From Acheta domesticus (taxonomy: Eukaryota > Arthropoda > Insecta > Orthoptera > Gryllidae), in assembly GCA_031308135.1 (NCBI GenBank), contig JAHLJT010000631.1, positions 36,457,579 through 36,521,578 of the forward strand: a DNA stretch of 64,000 nucleotides, in the 5' to 3' direction. Positions 38,301-51,200 of the stretch are shown one piece after another. Positions within the stretch are counted from its first letter, which is position 1. Each line of letters starts with the position of its first letter. Below the pieces are notes generated by a model. That model saw nothing but the letters and a program-made list of their open reading frames with translations, was not told the DNA's origin and searched no databases. Both the position numbers and the translations under genes were made by a program.

Positions 38301-39024
38301 CGTCTTCATTCACAGTGCAGTACATTCACTGCTGAAATGTATGCAATACTCAAAGCCCTAATGTACATCGAGTCAACGACGTTGCAGCGAGTAGTTCTCT
38401 GTTCTGATTCTCTCAGTTCTCTTCAGGCTGTCTCCCAGCCCTCGTCAGACTACCTGACAAAATCAGTTCAAAACCTGATTCATAGTCTCATGTCCCGCAA
38501 CTATGACCTGGTTCTTAGTTGGGTTCCAGGCCATGTGGGAATCACAGGGAATGAGCTGGCCGACCTGGCGGCGAAATCAGCTACTCGTAATACTCGTATC
38601 GACGTTCCTGCTGTGCCATTGTCCGATGTTAAGGCTTACTTGAAACGATCTTTGTTTAGAGCGTGGCAAACAGAGTGGCACAATACCAATTTTAAACTAA
38701 GTGGGATAAAGAATTCTGTTTATCCCTGGCGTTCCTCATCTCGTTCCTCTAGGCGTGAGGAAGTCATTTTTAACCCGTCTTCGAATTGGACACTGCCATT
38801 TTTCCCACGGTTTCCTCCTTCGAGGAGAAACTCCTCCCGTATGTGACTCATGCGGGACGGTTCTGTCTGTGGAACACGTCCTCCTGAACTGCAGGAAATA
38901 TGTTGGCAACCGACGAAGACATGGCCTGGGCAACTCGCTAAGGGAGGTGCTCGGGGATGACGATTCCGCGCTCTCAAAAGTTTTTTGCTTCTTGAGGGAA
39001 AGCGGAATATATAATCTTATTTGA
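35388..39024 (+). pseudogene. LINE ORF2: endonuclease, reverse transcriptase, RNase H (frameshifted)
   Basis: The polyprotein nicks DNA and copies its RNA into the target. APE-type endonuclease motifs: FCLQETHL (about 35430), VVGDVNAHSPLWGS (about 35745) and GSDHYP (about 35960). Reverse transcriptase: DEIHNLMLQHLP (about 36690), SSYRPLALTS (about 36860), FDIEKAYDTTW (about 37070) and the catalytic FVDDFAIF (about 37340). RNase H: YTDGSS (about 38230), TAEMYAILKAL (about 38330), SDSLSSL (about 38405) and GNELADLA (about 38550), so all four acidic residues are present. A C-terminal zinc motif C..C....H...C is at about 38835-38895. The reading frame changes at least at about 35505, 36100, 36440, 36960, 37250 and 38800. 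The longest intact piece is 37257-38846. Confidence 0.9.
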
Positions 39025-39320
39025 GAGAATAGAATAGTGTTTTACTTTTTTGTTGTTTTATTTTTGGCCCCTTTACAGCCAACTTTTAGTTCTACTACGA
39101 ATTTTACGGGGTTGTTATATATTCTTTCTGTCATACTACTTGAATACTTGATGTAGAATTCAAGTCTCTCTTTATGTATGATTTTAATTACGGGGTAGGC
39201 TCCATCTATAACACATACTGAACCTATTCCCTTTTTTAAAATACTTCGACATGGGCGCCAATGACCTTGCAGTTGAAGCGCCCTCTAAACCTTAATTAAT
39301 CAATCAATCCTGTGATTCAC

Positions 39321-40777
39321 TGTCATTGAGATGCGCTGTGTCGTCCACAGAAAGGACTGTGAGTTCCATCACTTTCAGAAAAAAGTGCATAACACTTGCT
39401 GAAAATGAGTTAACCCAATTTCTTAAAAAAGGGAGTTGTACCACTATTAATTAATACAATAAAATTAATTCCCTGTAACCTGAACACTTTGCACAAAAGT
39501 TCTACATTCTAGAAAAGTTTACTAAGCCGAAATAATACAATTATTTTTATTGAAATTAATATTTGTATCATATATTTTTCATCTTCCAATAGATTAGTTT
39601 CTTATCAAAATGGTCATAAGAACGCAACTTGCACAATACAACAAATTTCTGAAATAAGTTTGATCAAAGAAAATAACATTAAGGATTTTCTACTTTTTAT
39701 TTTGAGAATAATTTCAATAAACAAATTTATCTTTGCCTCCTGAAACAATTGTGATTGTCGGTGCATGAAATTTTCACATTAATTTGGGCATTACGCGAAA
39801 TCATTTTACCCTTTCGCGCAAAAAGATTTTTTTCTTAAGGTAGACCGGAGGGTAAGATCAAGTCCATGATCAGTTCCCCCGCATTGATGTACGGTCTTAG
39901 CCCGATGGGCAACTGTACAAGAACGAACCTTTGTTGAGGTTGACATCAAATCTTTTCTATCTGTTGATATCCTCTTTTTTTGTAACTTGCAGAGGTGGTG
40001 AATAAGTTTAAATATAGATAAATTTCCGCACTAAGTTATCAATAGGAAAATTTTAGTATTTTAATGAAATGCTAGTAAATAATTGTGCAAGAAATTTGTT
40101 TCATAGATTAATATATCCAGAAGTCTATTGGTTTCTGAATGTTTTTCTGCTGAAATGAATGAATGTGTTCGAACAAAATTGATAAAAAATTAATGAGTAA
40201 TTGCTAGAACTATGTAAACTATACTTGATGATTGGTTCAATTTGGATGTGCGGAAATTCGAGTAAAAAAATAGTTGAAAAAACCGTCAGACTTAGAGAAA
40301 TATTAACGTACATTCGTGACAGTTCATTTGATAGACATTAGGTATGCAAATGGAAATATTTTAAGAGAAATATTTTAGAAGGTTTTAAAAAAATATTTTC
40401 TATTATTATTTGTATGTGATTTATTAAATTGAAATATTGCTGTATCCGTTCAAAAATAATCATAATTTTAAAACTTACCATATCATTATGATATTCTTAT
40501 TAACATTTGCATTAATATTATTACAGTACCTGAATATGGAAAACAACTGTCTGCAAAACGTTATACTATACAATGAACTCTATAGTGTATAACGAGAAAA
40601 AGTGAAGTGTAAATAATTGTGCAATATGTATTGTTAAACTGTGCTTCAATTTTTTGGCTGTCAATAAAAATAAGGAACAGTAAACCTCAAACTGAATAAT
40701 GAATGCTTCTTTAAAAACTAACCTCGTGCCGTGTTTGTTTTGTGGTGGTGACGAAGGCTTGCCTGGCGTGTGCGCAG
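39321..40777. other. AT-rich spacer or intron, nothing recognised
   Basis: Very AT-rich with no supported gene. It is probably intronic, because the RING exon at 40778 appears to start at a splice acceptor (TGCGCAG) and has no upstream in-frame ATG nearby. Confidence 0.45.
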
Positions 40778-41227
40778 GTGTGCGGCGGCGCGGGCCCCAC
40801 GCCGCTGTCCCTGCAGCGGCTGTCGGCGGCGCTGCAGGCGGCGCTGCAGCTGCTGGAGTGCCCGGTGTGCCTGGAGCCGGCGGCGCCGCGCGCCGCGCAG
40901 TGCGCCAACGGCCACCTGCTGTGCGCCGGCTGCCGCGCGCGCACCGAGCGCTGCCCGGTGTGCCGCGTCGCCATGGGCCCCCGCGGCCGCTGCCTGCTGG
41001 CCGACCAGCTGCACGCGCTGCTCGCCGCCGCCTGCCAGCCCAGCGCCCACGCGCACGGCCGTCACGCCCACGCCCCGCAGCAGCAGCAGCACGCGCAGCA
41101 TGCGCAGCAGACGCACGCCGCCGCCGCCACGCGCCGCTCCGCGCAGCCCGTAGCCGCCGCTTCGCCTGCCGCCCACCACAACGCCCAGCAGCCGCTCGTG
41201 CAGCTCAAGTCGCGCCTGCTGCTGCCG
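40778..41227 (+). CDS. exon A of RING E3 ligase: C3HC4 RING
   Basis: 150 codons, phase 0 at both ends, between TGCGCAG and GTGAGT. Residues about 26-60 read LLECPVCLEPAAPRAAQC then ANGHLLCAGC and CPVCR, i.e. C-x2-C-x10-C-x-G-H-x2-C-x2-C-x6-C-x2-C, the RING spacing of SIAH proteins, followed by GPRGRCLLADQLHALL. The rest is rich in Ala, His and Gln (QQQQHAQHAQQ). Composition and CpG content differ sharply from flanking DNA. The acceptor has a weak pyrimidine tract, so the 5' boundary is less certain than the 3' one. Confidence 0.8.
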
Positions 41228-43018
41228 GTGAGTGGCTCCGTGCTCCCTCGCCTCAATAACCTCATGGCCCCTCAAACCCAAGGACCAAGTCCCAAGCCCC
41301 GCGTCCCTCGACGCCCGTTTTAGTATTACCAGTTAGGTTCTTGGCATTAGCATATTCTTTGCCTTAGAAACGATATAAATCAACTGCTGATGCTACAACT
41401 CGCTCTTCTGCTGCTGGTGAGTTGCCCTGTGCTCCCTCGCCTCAATAACCTCATGGCCCCTCCAACCCAAGGACCAAGTCCCAAGCCCCGCGTCCCTCGA
41501 CGCCCGTTTTAGTATTACCAGTTAGGTTCTTGGCATTAGCATATTCTTTGCCTTAGAAACGATATAAATCAACTGCTGATGCTACAACTCGCTCTTCTGC
41601 TGCTGGTGAGTTGCCCTGTGCTCCCTCGCCTCAATAACCTCATGGCCCCTCAAACCCAAGGACCAAGTCCCAAGCCCCGCGTCCCTCGACGCCCGTTTTA
41701 GTATTACCAGTTAGGTTCTTGGCATTAGCATATTCTTTGCCTTTATATAAATAAATTGCTGATGCTAAGACTCGCTCATCTTCTTCTTCTTCTGCTGCTG
41801 CTGGTGAGTTGCCCTGTGGTCCGTAGCCTCAATAGTCAAAGGGCCCCTCAATCTCAAGGACCAAGTTCCAGGATTCCTAACCCCCCGTGGTCGCCCATTT
41901 TGGCAGTGTTGTCAATTAGAAAGTTCTTGGCATTAGCATATGCTTTGCTTTCGGAACCCCACAACTCAATTGCTGAACCTGAAGACTCGCTCTTCGGCTG
42001 CCGGCGAGTGACCCTATGATATCTCTCTGCTTCTTCGCCCCCAATAACCCCATGGATACCCATACCGCAGCTCTTTCGACGCTCAATTTATAAGAATCGC
42101 CAGTTAGCAGGCCAGCAGGTCAGTTAGCATAAACTCTGCATTCGGAATCACGCAATTCGATTGCTGATACTGAAGACTCGCTCTTCTGAAATACATCAGC
42201 ACAGTAAACACAATTTCTCTCCGCGTGCTTATGCAAGACCTTATGTACTGAATCTTCCTTATTTCTTTTCACGTTGCTGAAGGTATAACTCACCCAATCC
42301 AGTTCTGTAAAAAAGAATAACCGTCGGCTTGATCCTGAGAATCTGCTGTTTGCAAACCCTGCTGGTAATATTGTTCTAAGGGCTGCAGTGAACCACGTAG
42401 TGAAATGCTAGAGTATATGAGTGTGACTCGTCTTGATTGATGCTCAAAGTGTAATTTCGTCCTCACAACTCCTTTGGTTTATAGTTTGTACTCTTGTTGC
42501 TATTTATAGAGTATTACTGTACACAAATACTTCGAGTGTGACATTTGAGTGTCAAACCGATAGTGCACTTAAACAATAGAAATGTATTTTTATTTGTAAA
42601 ATAAATCATTATTATCGCCATAGTCCAAACAGTAAATGTCATCCACGATGTGGTGCATTTCACGATGTCGCGATCGATCAGGAGAGCTTTGAACAATTTG
42701 AAGAACAAAATATTCTTGTTTCACAGATGCATTTTTCCAACCTTTTAACTTTCCAGAAGTCACACGTTAGTGACAATTGTGTATCATATATTAGTTAAAA
42801 CACAGGCTTATGGATCTGTGAGCATGACTGGTCGTATCGGCAGCGTACTAGTGAAAGCAACTGTGCGTAAGCGAGACGAGTTTGTTTCATTGTTGGGAAA
42901 GTATTTCGAACAATATATAAAGTGAAGTTAATTTTACATAAGCCCTCAGTATGCTGCATATTTTGTAAACTAAAACGATATAACACCATCTTTAATAATA
43001 ATAATAATAATAATAATC

Positions 43019-43054
<36 letters not shown>

Positions 43055-44487
43055 TACAAGCCAAATTTTAATTTTAATCCTTTGAAAATGAAACGATTTC
43101 AAGAAAAATTAACAAGAAATATATTTTGCAAGATGATATAGATATAATAAATTTCTTGGCGAAAACAAATAGCATGGCAATAAATAGTTAAAAAGCAAAT
43201 TCGAAAGGGGCTATAATTATAGTGAAACGCATTACCGTTTCGGTTACAAGAATATTCCACCAGTCATATTTTTTAAGTATCTAGGAATAATTTTTGCCAG
43301 AAAATTGGTTTGTGAAAAACACGTAAATTCGTCACAGGGAAAGCCTGGAGGTCCTTCCAGTTTGCTTTGCGGATATTCAAAAAGAGTACGCTGAAAGTGA
43401 GAGAATTACCGTACTTATCTATTGTTCGTCCATTACTGGAATACGGAGCTCTCTGTTGTACCCTTTTAGAAATTTACAACGGGAAAATCTGAATAGAATA
43501 CAGAAAAGAGCATGTAAACTCACATTCCTAGAACGGGTGTCATTAGAAACTATGAAGGTTAATGCGAGACGTGATTCTACTTTATACCAAGCAAATGCCG
43601 GTTATCCAGCTTGGAAAGATATCTACATTGTACTCGGTTGATTCACGAACTTTAGTGGATGGGATCGCGAACACTTATTTCAATTGAGGTCGCAGAGAAC
43701 AGATGTTGAAAAATTTTCCTTTATTAACAGAACTGTAAAGAAATGGAATAAGTTGCATGCACAACAGTATTTGTGCCCTTTCCCCTACACGTTCAAAAAT
43801 AAATCATTAATAATAATAATAATAAATAATATTAGTCGTAATAATAATAGTAATAGTAGTAATAATAATTATAATAATAATAGTTTATTTTATTAATTGT
43901 TTAATCAGTTCTTAAAAAATTACCATTATTGACATTGGTAATTTTTTTTTAAATGCAGAAGCTAATGATTATTAATGTGATGCCTATATTGATTAGATGT
44001 GTCATGTTGGGAAGTGGAGAGAAATTTAGAATGAGACTAGTGGTGCTACAGAATGGCACAGGCATTCCCGTATTAGCTTTCTATTTCCTTGGGTCTGGGC
44101 TAGCTATTTGGAATTGCCACATACTCTTGCCAACTGCCATCTATCGCCGCCCAAAGTTAAGTTGAACATAGCGTTCATTCATTCTCTAACATTACTCAGT
44201 TTTGTTTTCTCCGTATTCAATTGAAATTCTTCACAAGTTCCAAGGCAATATTCTTCGTAGATTTTGAAAATTTGTTTTTAAAAATATGGTATTAGGCCTA
44301 CGGGAAAAAAATTAAAATGAAATATCCCTCACGCGTCAATTGTTCAAATTAACTTCAATTGTTCACGTAAATATGTCAACATCAGTGTTGCCAACGTCGT
44401 CAAAGAAAATAATGGCGATTTGAGCAAAATAAATTGCCTTTGGATACTGGAGTTTAATCAACGCCTTCCATCTTACATAGATCTATT

Positions 44488-44529
<42 letters not shown>

Positions 44530-47500
44530 TCCACCTAGGGAGTACACGACCTTGGAGTTGGTGGTGGAGCTTGAGTACCCCCATGAGCCTTAAAGCTATG
44601 TCAGTGGTAGCCTAGCTACCGGTAGGGCCACCCCTGCTGAATAGGTTGAAGGTGAGGGGTCCGACGAAGAAGTACTCCAATTTTAGGAGAGTGAGAAGTA
44701 AGTAGAGAGGGAAGGGTCATGAACCTTTGGACTTCCTGTTGTCGGCCCATAGAGGGTACAGGAGAGAAACTGGGTTGGCACACCAGGCCACTGATTAGAG
44801 TGGAGGCCCGAACCTTGCATTAGCCAGCGAAGGAGGCTGCCTTCAGCAGTCAGTGAAAATCCCGTAGGGTTTAGTAATGCCGACTGGCGATTGGAGGGAC
44901 CCCTTGCTGGGCCCTGCGGGGGGATGCCCCGAGGCCACTGTGGGTCGCAGTAACGGATGGCAGGAAACAACCCGAGGGTTAAGTGTGATCTGTGAACTCG
45001 AACTTGCGTCCTGCGAATCCTCAATTCAAACCAATGAGCAAAATGGATAGAACAAGCAATGTAATGAATCTTAACGTGCCTTGTTCTACCAATGTCCCAT
45101 ACCTGCTCAGAAACCGAGCTAATGTCACCTTGTCGACGTCTGGCCATCCCACGGGTGTTAGTCCCATGGACCCAGAGCCGGCAGAGATCTAGATATTACT
45201 GAAATCAATCACATCATATATGCAACTGGATATCTAGTATCTCAGATAATTTTGGGGCCAGCCAAGAACACCGACGGCCGACAGCAAAACAGAGTAAACA
45301 GCTCTGTACCCCCATGGATGAACAGAATTATGAAACGGATAGCCGACACCCGGCGTGAAATATAACTCTTAGCTGAGGCATCTTCTAAATCAACGCACAC
45401 CTCTAAAGTTCAACGAAAAATATTCAATGTTGAACAAAAATACCAAATTGAAAATGACACCAGCAGGCTAATGGTAGTTGAGAAGCTAAAAGAGAAAATT
45501 CAAGCATGGGCTCAACGAATAAGAAGGTACAAACGTAGAATAGATTTCCGTGTACAGAACCGGTTGTTTGAAACAGACGCGAAGAGATTCTATCGCAATC
45601 TGACTCAAAAACCGAATGGCAAAGCTGTTACGCCTTTAAAAGATGACGTCGAAGCATTTTGGGCAGGAATCTGGGAAGAGAGCAGATCCTACAACAAAGA
45701 CGCATCTTGGCTTCAATCTGAAGTTGATGCTGCCGATGAACTTGTAGAAACAGTGGAAGATGTTCACCAATTCTCGGAAGAGGACATCTTCCAAGCAATT
45801 AAGAACATGGGAAACTGGAAGTCTCCCGGGATTGATAAGATCCAGATTTATTGGATTAAGAAATTAACAGCAATACATTCTCGTCTAGCAAAGGCTGTTA
45901 ATAAAATTTTTGAAAACCCAAAGGAAATCCCGGAATGGCTCACACGCGGCATCACGTATTTGCTACCCAAAGCGGGAGACAGCTCTTTGGCGAAGAACTA
46001 CAGGCCAATTACTTGTCTGCCAGTACTGTACAAACTTATAACTTCAGCCATAGCTGACAAAATGTATAGACATCTAGATAAGAATCATCTAATGCCAGCT
46101 GAACAAAAGGATGTCGTAAAGGCTCTAATGGCTGTAAGGAAATCTTGCTACTGAATAAAGTCATCCTGAATGATGTAAAGAAACGCAAACGTAATTTGAG
46201 CATGGCTTGGATTGACTACCAAAAGGCCTTTGATAGTGTACCACACGATTGGATTTTGAAGACCCTGGAGATCTATCGATTTCATCCTAGACTTATTGAA
46301 TTTTGCAAGGGTAGTATGAAGTCGTGGAGTACCAGGTTACTAAAACACAGCGGAAAGGAAGCAGTAGAAACCAGAAGTATTCAGATTAAGAGGGGTATTT
46401 TTCAAGGAGATTCACTATCACCTCTGCTGTTTTGCATCAGTTTGATCCCACTATCGAGACAGTTGTCGCAAGCTAACTTTGGTTTTAAGCTCCATGGTGA
46501 TGAAAGGCCAGTATCACATTTGTTATACATGGATGATCTGAAAGTGTTTGCTAAGAATGAAGCGATTCTCTCCCAAATGCTGTCTGTCGTGAATGACTTT
46601 AGCAATGACATCTGCATGAAGTTTGGTCTTGACAAGTGTGCAAAAATCAATTTAAAAAGAGGGAAACTCACAACGTCTGAGAACATTGAAATTGATACGC
46701 ACACTGTGATTCAAGATCTTGAGCCAGGTAAAACTTACAAATATCTGGGCATTGAAGAATATGAAACCATCTCGAATGACAGAATGAAAGAGAGAATTCG
46801 TAGGGAGTATTATAGGAGAGTGAGACTGATCCTGCAGTCCGCTCTGAATTCCAGGAATAAAATATCTGCAATAGGTAGTTTGGCGGTACCTGTAGCCGAA
46901 TACAGTTTTGGACTAGTGGACTGGACTGAGCAAGAAATTCGCACCATGGATCGAAAAACCAGAAAACTGCTAACAATGCATCATGTTTCCCACCCTCGAG
47001 CTGATATACATAGACTTTATGTGGCACGTAAGGAAGGAGGAAGAGGCCTCAGACAAATTGAGGCCTCCTGGCACAACGCTATAATCGGGTTGGGGAAGTA
47101 TGTAGTCAGCCATCAAGACGACCCTCTAATGAGGCAGGTCATGAAATCTGACCGAAGAATGGGAAACAGAGGCATTGTTAGTGTAGCAAGAAACATTGCG
47201 AAGAAAACTAGGCAAGACATGTCGAATAACACAGACACTGAACTTCTGATGCTGCTAAACATGAAGTGTGAGACACAAAAATTGTTAAAGAAATCGTGGA
47301 GAGACAAACCACTCCACGGACAATACTTGAAACGAATGGACAAGGTTCAGATCAATAAAGATCAATCATTTATGTGGCTTAAAAGGGGAAGGATGAAGCC
47401 AGAATCGGAAGCACTTGTAATAGCTGCCCAAGATCAGGCCTTGAGAACACGACATTATGATAAAGCGGTTCTCAAAATTTCCCAAGATGACAAATGCCGC

Positions 47501-48160
47501 ATTTGCCTGGAGCAAGTAGAAACCATTGATCATATTGTCTCAGCTTGTCCAATCCTAGCAAAGACAGAATACCTTAAAAGACATGACAGGGTGTGTAGCT
47601 ACCTCCACTGGCAGATCTGTACCGCCCTCGAAGTTCCAAACACATGCCCCAAGTGGTACGAACACTCACCGAAACCGGTGACGTCTGTTGGATTATGTAC
47701 TATCTTGTACGACCAACAAATTCAAACTGATCGCACGATAGCGGCAAACAAACCGGATATAGTTATCCGGGATTTGGCGAAAAAATCGTGTTTACTTATC
47801 GATGTTGCTGTACCTTGCGATCAAAACGTCGTTACCAAGGAGGCAGAGAAACGTCTTAAATACAAGAGTTTGGAAATCGAGATCAGCCGAATGTGGGGCG
47901 TAAAAGCACAGGTCGTCCCGATAGTTATCGGAGCTCTGGGATTTGTTCCGCAAAATTTGAGTAGGAACTTGTCTAAACTTCCAGGTAATTCAAAAGACTG
48001 GGAAGTGCAAGAAATTGCTTTATTTGGAACAGCCCACATTTTGCGTAAAGTATTGTAGAGGCACCGACAGTCCCTAGATCTGCTCCTTAGGTAGCTGGTT
48101 GCAACCTGGAGTAGATTTTATATTCAGCCGACTCATAACATCTTTAGTCGTGATGTAATG

Positions 48161-48204
<44 letters not shown>

Positions 48205-51200
48205 TAAAATAATAATAATAATAATGCCTTTATTAATGGCGAGGCTCAGGCCATAGGGCCTGTTCTTCCGCCTTTTTAGGTGGCATTGGTTTAATTCCTG
48301 ACATACTCACTGATATGGCAGCGCCAAATCACGTAAAAACACGTTTTTGGAAATTTCTTTGAACCCGAAGTCGAAAAGAAATGATCAGTTCCTCATCAGG
48401 AGACCAAGACTCGTCGAATGACACCTCATATGTCTCGATTGGTGAACGGGAAGTGGTCTAGCCGTGAGCGACGGAATCGCATATCCGAACGCAACCACTC
48501 TAGAGGAGTTACTCAAATACTGTATAGCGATAATGTATAAGTTTATGTAATTGTAATGAATGTAAGTTACAAGCGATCTTTCACCAGGTTTCGAAAAAAA
48601 CCTACCTGAAGAAATAATAAATAACTTGCCTTTTATTGTCTTAACAATAAAATATCAATAGTAACTACGAAGTTGCAACAACTTTCTGAATGACATTTCC
48701 TGTGACAATTGGAAAATTCCGACGTCTTCGCATTTTCCACATAACAATAAATTACAAATTGAAATATTTTGTTAATAATACTATGAATGCCAAATATTAT
48801 ATTTCTCAGACGAAGTCAACACCACCCGCACCCTTTCCGGTAAAGCAGAAATTGAGACATGAATACTGTCTAATAATGAATACTCTAAATTTCTTCATGG
48901 TGTCCACTGTGACCTTGCCTAAGCTTTTCCGCGGCGTTCTTGTGACTCCTCGGACGCGCGGAGTGAATTTCAAAAATTCTCCTCCACCCGACTCTCGCTC
49001 GAGGATGTACGCGCACAAATAGGTGACTGACACACACTTATATTCGACACAATTTGGGACTACACAATTGGGAACTGTCCTGGCACAGGTCGGCGCAATT
49101 GAGAAGTGTGCTGGCACAGGTCGGCGCAATTGAGAAGTGTGCTGGCACAGGTCGGCGCAATCGAACACAGAATCACGATACATTCGCGTCTCAGGACCCT
49201 AACCCTCACCAACTATTTTCGGGCGAGAAAAGTGCTTCAGTACTAACAATGGCGGTACTTAAGAATGCAAGTCTCTTTAAAAACAAGTTCACGTGTAAAC
49301 CCTTGGGGGCGGAATGGCAGGGCCAGGGGAGTCGCCGCGACGCCACCAGAGCATCTCGAGCGCCGCGCGCGCGGGGCCGGCGTGGCTAATGAACCGCTAA
49401 CGAGCTGCCCCTCCGGGCGAGTCCTTGCGGTGCCCCCGCGCCCCTGATGAGGCAATTAGAGTGTTACGCATTTCCCCTGCGGAACACTAGCCACAACAAA
49501 CACGCCGGGCTCCGTTTGCATGCGTTGTAATGGCTAGTGTCTCGGAAATTAACTCTGAAGACTCGTGCCACTGACGACAATGACAAAGTATACGACACTG
49601 CCGAGAAAAACAATCTTTAAAGGCCTGCAGTACACCCGATAAAGTTTTTGTGAAAAACTTTCTCACATTATTGCTTATAGACACACTTTTTAGTAATAAA
49701 GTATTCTGTTTATGCAGTTTAGTTATTTTAGGTAATAGAAAATATTTTCTTCATTCTTCATTAAAAACACGTTTTTACTTGATGGAATTAGGTGCAATTG
49801 ACGATGGCCTAGTATTAGCACCATGTAACATGGATTCGTCATCCCACACAGGAGTAGTGCGTTGTGCGGTGCCGATAAGGTACGGGCCAAGACGACATTT
49901 GAAAATTATTACCGAGTTTCTATGGGTAGCAGGGCGGCAAAAGTTATTTATTTATAATACTAAGAGAAACATGTTCGTTTTAATAGTTGAAATGTCCCTT
50001 CCGTCTATTTAAATCAACTAATATTTCGGACCCATTGCGACCATTATCAGAACAAGCTTGTGGAGGATTAGTGCTAGGGATACGAGTTAATGTGCCACAC
50101 GCTTGTATTAATCGTGCACCTAGCATGCACTAAAGGGTTTTTCACACACTCAGTGCATTTCTGTACTGTACTTAGAGTCCGTTAAGTTGACATTTCTGTG
50201 ATTAGTCCCATAACACTTTTTTATCGGACTAGTTATGTAAATGCGCAGACGTAAGGAGCATAAAGAAGTGGCGCCAGAAGCGCTGCGCATGCGCGCATTC
50301 GCTAAAACTCCCTTAATCGTTCGGCAAAATTACGCTTTTCTTCTTATTCTAATTCGTAATTCTTAAGAGATGACCAATGAACATCTTACAATTGACAAAC
50401 CTGACGATGGTTTTGGGACTATCACCGTTTGCAATTCGTATAAAAAATGAATACGTCAGTGGAAGAAAAGTTGTTCTCGCTTTATTACAGTACAGAAATG
50501 TGTGGAGAGAAGAAAGAGAAGAGGGGGAAGGAAAGGAAGGTGGACAAGAAAATGTTGTACGACCTTCGCTGAAAAGTGAATGCTTTCGGGCTAGCTCCTT
50601 TATAACCCTCGCCCAAAAAACATACCCAGTTTGACTTTGATATTGTACATGATCTAAACCAGGGATTGCCAACCTTTTACTTCCTTCGATCCCTTTTAAA
50701 AGAATGTTTCGCTAATACATAAATAACATATCATGTCATAGTATTAGTAGTTGGACATCAAAAATAATCATTTGGCCAAGAAAATGAACAAATTTTTGAA
50801 ACATTAGTTTATTAGATTTGTTTTATTATTTTTGTACTTGTATCTTTTTTCATTTTTACAAATATAAACAGGAATGATGTGAAAGTCGAATAGAAAATCG
50901 AATTTGTAATTTACACATGTTTCAAAACTTCATGTAAGATAAAAATTAATTATCAATTTCCTTTCTTTTCTTTTTTGTAATCAATGGGATCATGATCTTG
51001 ATAACAGCGATCAGTCTAATGTATGTTCGACTCTCGACTCCTTGGTAGATACCTACCCCTTTGGGACCCCCTCATATAAATAATATACACAAGGAAACCT
51101 TCTTCTTCTTTTCTTCTTCTACTACTACTTCTTCTTCTACTACTACTTCTTCTTCTACTACTACTTCTTCTTCTTCTACTACTACTTCTTCTTCTTCTAC

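Larger units (their letters stand above)
33531..39320 (+). mobile_element. I/Jockey-superfamily LINE with RNase H, nearly complete
   Basis: The direct repeat CCTGTGATTCAC occurs at 33531-33542 and 39309-39320, a clear 12-bp target-site duplication bounding a 5.77 kb insertion. Inside, in order: 5' leader, ORF1 (gag-like), ORF2 with endonuclease, reverse transcriptase, RNase H and C-terminal zinc motif, a 3' UTR with GGGCGCCAATGACC, and a tail of TTAATTAATCAATCAAT. RNase H plus an APE-type endonuclease places it in the I group rather than Jockey proper. Several frameshifts make it inactive, but an intact duplication argues for recent insertion. Confidence 0.9.

Noticed and set aside
41228..42195. 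CRISPR-like or satellite array of 189-bp units
   Set aside because: Spacing and content are explained by duplication of the exon/intron border; the units are contiguous without unique spacers and the genome is eukaryotic.
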